Made by a program: the position numbers and the translations under genes
Notes under the pieces: generated by a model
Databases searched by the model: none
Seen by the model: the letters and a program-made list of their open reading frames with translations, nothing else
Told to the model about the DNA's origin: nothing
Shown here: positions 4,817 through 5,942 of the stretch, piece after piece
How the letters are laid out: every line of letters starts with the position of its first letter
Numbering within the stretch: the stretch's first letter is position 1
DNA from: Candidatus Shapirobacteria bacterium UBA1420
Lineage (GTDB): Bacteria; Patescibacteriota; Microgenomatia; UBA12405
NCBI GenBank assembly: GCA_002304845.1
Contig: DBPM01000004.1
Coordinates: forward strand, 1-5,942
DNA length: 5,942 bases
Reading direction: 5' to 3'

Positions 4817-5942
4817 GTTTGAGAAGTTTTTGAATTTTAGCTTCTAAATCAGAATTGTAATGCACTCCGTAAGCAAGTTTGATTTCTTTTTTATTAGGTA
4901 GAATGATCAGGCCTCGGTGACCATTGGGGTGGGCTTTTAAAAGTCGGTCCAATTCCATAAGAGTGGAGGCAGAGGTGCCTTCGGGAATATCGATAATGAA
5001 ATCATAGGCAGAAACATTTTTCGGCAAGGTCTCTGATAACATATCGACTAGAATCGATGTGACGTCATCTCTCACTGAAATTTTACCTTCGACAAAGAGT
5101 CCTTTGTTTTCCTCAAGTAGATTTTTGAAAGCCGTATAGGCTTTAGGAAAAACGACAGCTTCGATTTGTTCTTGCCCATCATCAAAGGTGACAAAGGCCA
5201 TGGCGGAATTATCTTTTTTAGTGTGAATGACTTTAAATTTTTGCACTACGGCGGCAAATTTAACAGTGTCATTTGGTTTTTTAGTTTTAATTTCGGCAAT
5301 GTTATCCAAAAGAGCATGGCGGAAAGGTGAGAGAATTTTGTGAATAGGATTTTCAGTAATATAAATACCTAGAAGGGTTTTTTCTTGAGCCAGGCATTCT
5401 TTTTCAGGCATGGGCTCGACTTGAGGAAAGACATCTTTAGGAACCAGGTGAGGAGTGTCGGTGGAGTCAAAGAGACCAAATTGTCCGGAACTTTTTTTAT
5501 CATTTAATTTATTGCAACGGTTTCTAATGTCATCCATGCCGGCTAAAATGGCATTTCTTTCACCAAAACTGTCAAAGGCACCGACTTTAATCAAGCTTTC
5601 TAAAACTTTTTTATTAACTTTTTGACCACTGACTCGGAGACAGAAGTCGGTAAAACTTTGAAAGGGACCGTTTTTGTTTCTTTCTTCAATAATTAGATCA
5701 ATAGCAATATTACCGACATTTTTGACAGCTGAAAGACCAACTCTGATAGCCATTGACTCTAGAGATTGGTCGTTTTTTTCAAATTCAAAAGCTTTTTGAG
5801 AAAGATTAATATCAGGTGGAAGGACAATAATTCCCATTTTTCGGCATTCTTCAACGCCAGCTGCTACTTTTTCAAGATCATCAGCTTCGGCGGTCAGCAA
5901 GGCACTCATGTATTCAACCGGGTAATTGGCTTTCATGTAAGC
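4809..5942 (-). CDS. dnaE: DNA polymerase III alpha subunit, C-terminal third (5' end outside the window)
   Basis: DnaE is the catalytic subunit of the replicative polymerase. The frame is open to the window edge; the two codons before the ATG at 5936 encode Ala-Tyr, giving AYMKANYPVEYMSALLT, the conserved end of the polymerase domain, so that Met is internal. Numbered from that Met, the parts are: the tandem helix-hairpin-helix DNA-binding region at about 64-125 (IRVGLSAVKNVG; VLESLIKVGAFDSFG); the internal beta-clamp binding motif QFGLF at 152-156 (positions 5483-5469), close to the QLxLF consensus; ECLAQEKTLLGIYITENP (180-197); an OB-fold domain at about 222-300 (ending GLFVEGKISVRDD); and a C-terminal domain at 308-375. 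About 377 of the usual 1050-1160 residues are visible. It ends in TGA with an in-frame TAA directly after. Confidence 0.97.
   Translation of the reverse strand, partial: AYMKANYPVEYMSALLTAEADDLEKVAAGVEECRKMGIIVLPPDINLSQKAFEFEKNDQSLESMAIRVGLSAVKNVGNIAIDLIIEERNKNGPFQSFTDFCLRVSGQKVNKKVLESLIKVGAFDSFGERNAILAGMDDIRNRCNKLNDKKSSGQFGLFDSTDTPHLVPKDVFPQVEPMPEKECLAQEKTLLGIYITENPIHKILSPFRHALLDNIAEIKTKKPNDTVKFAAVVQKFKVIHTKKDNSAMAFVTFDDGQEQIEAVVFPKAYTAFKNLLEENKGLFVEGKISVRDDVTSILVDMLSETLPKNVSAYDFIIDIPEGTSASTLMELDRLLKAHPNGHRGLIILPNKKEIKLAYGVHYNSDLEAKIQKLLKHS

Overview
The window looks like a chromosomal stretch from a low-GC bacterium with compact, streamlined genes. Several traits recall Candidate Phyla Radiation (Patescibacteria)-type genomes: a 205-residue Lgt that has lost its extracytoplasmic head, a 103-residue L19 without the usual N-terminal extension, gene gaps of 2-6 bases, and essentially no Shine-Dalgarno sequences. 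This placement is inference; no marker in the window fixes the lineage. The code looks standard (table 11). TGA works as a stop at the end of dnaE, where an in-frame TAA follows, and at the end of the 95-residue gene, where read-through would run into the antisense of a tRNA.

Layout from left to right. (1) Positions 1-1209, minus strand: a tight operon read right to left. It holds a Nudix-domain protein (1209-673), then lgt (669-52), then the first 15 codons of a hydrophobic protein cut by the window edge (45-1). A TTTACA-17-TATACT promoter lies just upstream of the Nudix gene, so close that the mRNA would be nearly leaderless. (2) Positions 1210-1296: a short divergent promoter region. (3) Positions 1306-4319, plus strand: a two-gene unit made of a very large protein of about 907 residues that I do not recognise, and a 95-residue partner 2 bases downstream. 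A T-rich tract follows that may be a terminator. (4) Positions 4343-5942, minus strand: the C-terminal third of the replicative DNA polymerase III alpha subunit (dnaE), then rplS (ribosomal protein L19) from its own promoter, then tRNA-Lys(UUU), probably on the rplS transcript.

The flanks are housekeeping genes for lipoprotein maturation, replication and translation. The unusual part is the plus-strand pair wedged between them. Its large protein has a long, probably helical body and a distinct C-terminal module (about residues 711-871) with a Gly-rich stretch, an R-T-S-F/G-D-S motif and an E-A-Q motif. This is reminiscent of effector or toxin C-terminal domains, but the assignment is tentative. 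Other points of interest are the head-less Lgt, the -10 boxes placed right at start codons (leaderless initiation), and AT-rich 3-nt-loop hairpins sitting on the stop codons of both dnaE and rplS.

I saw no CRISPR array, insertion sequence, integrase, rRNA or riboswitch. No stretch longer than 300 bases lacks a gene.
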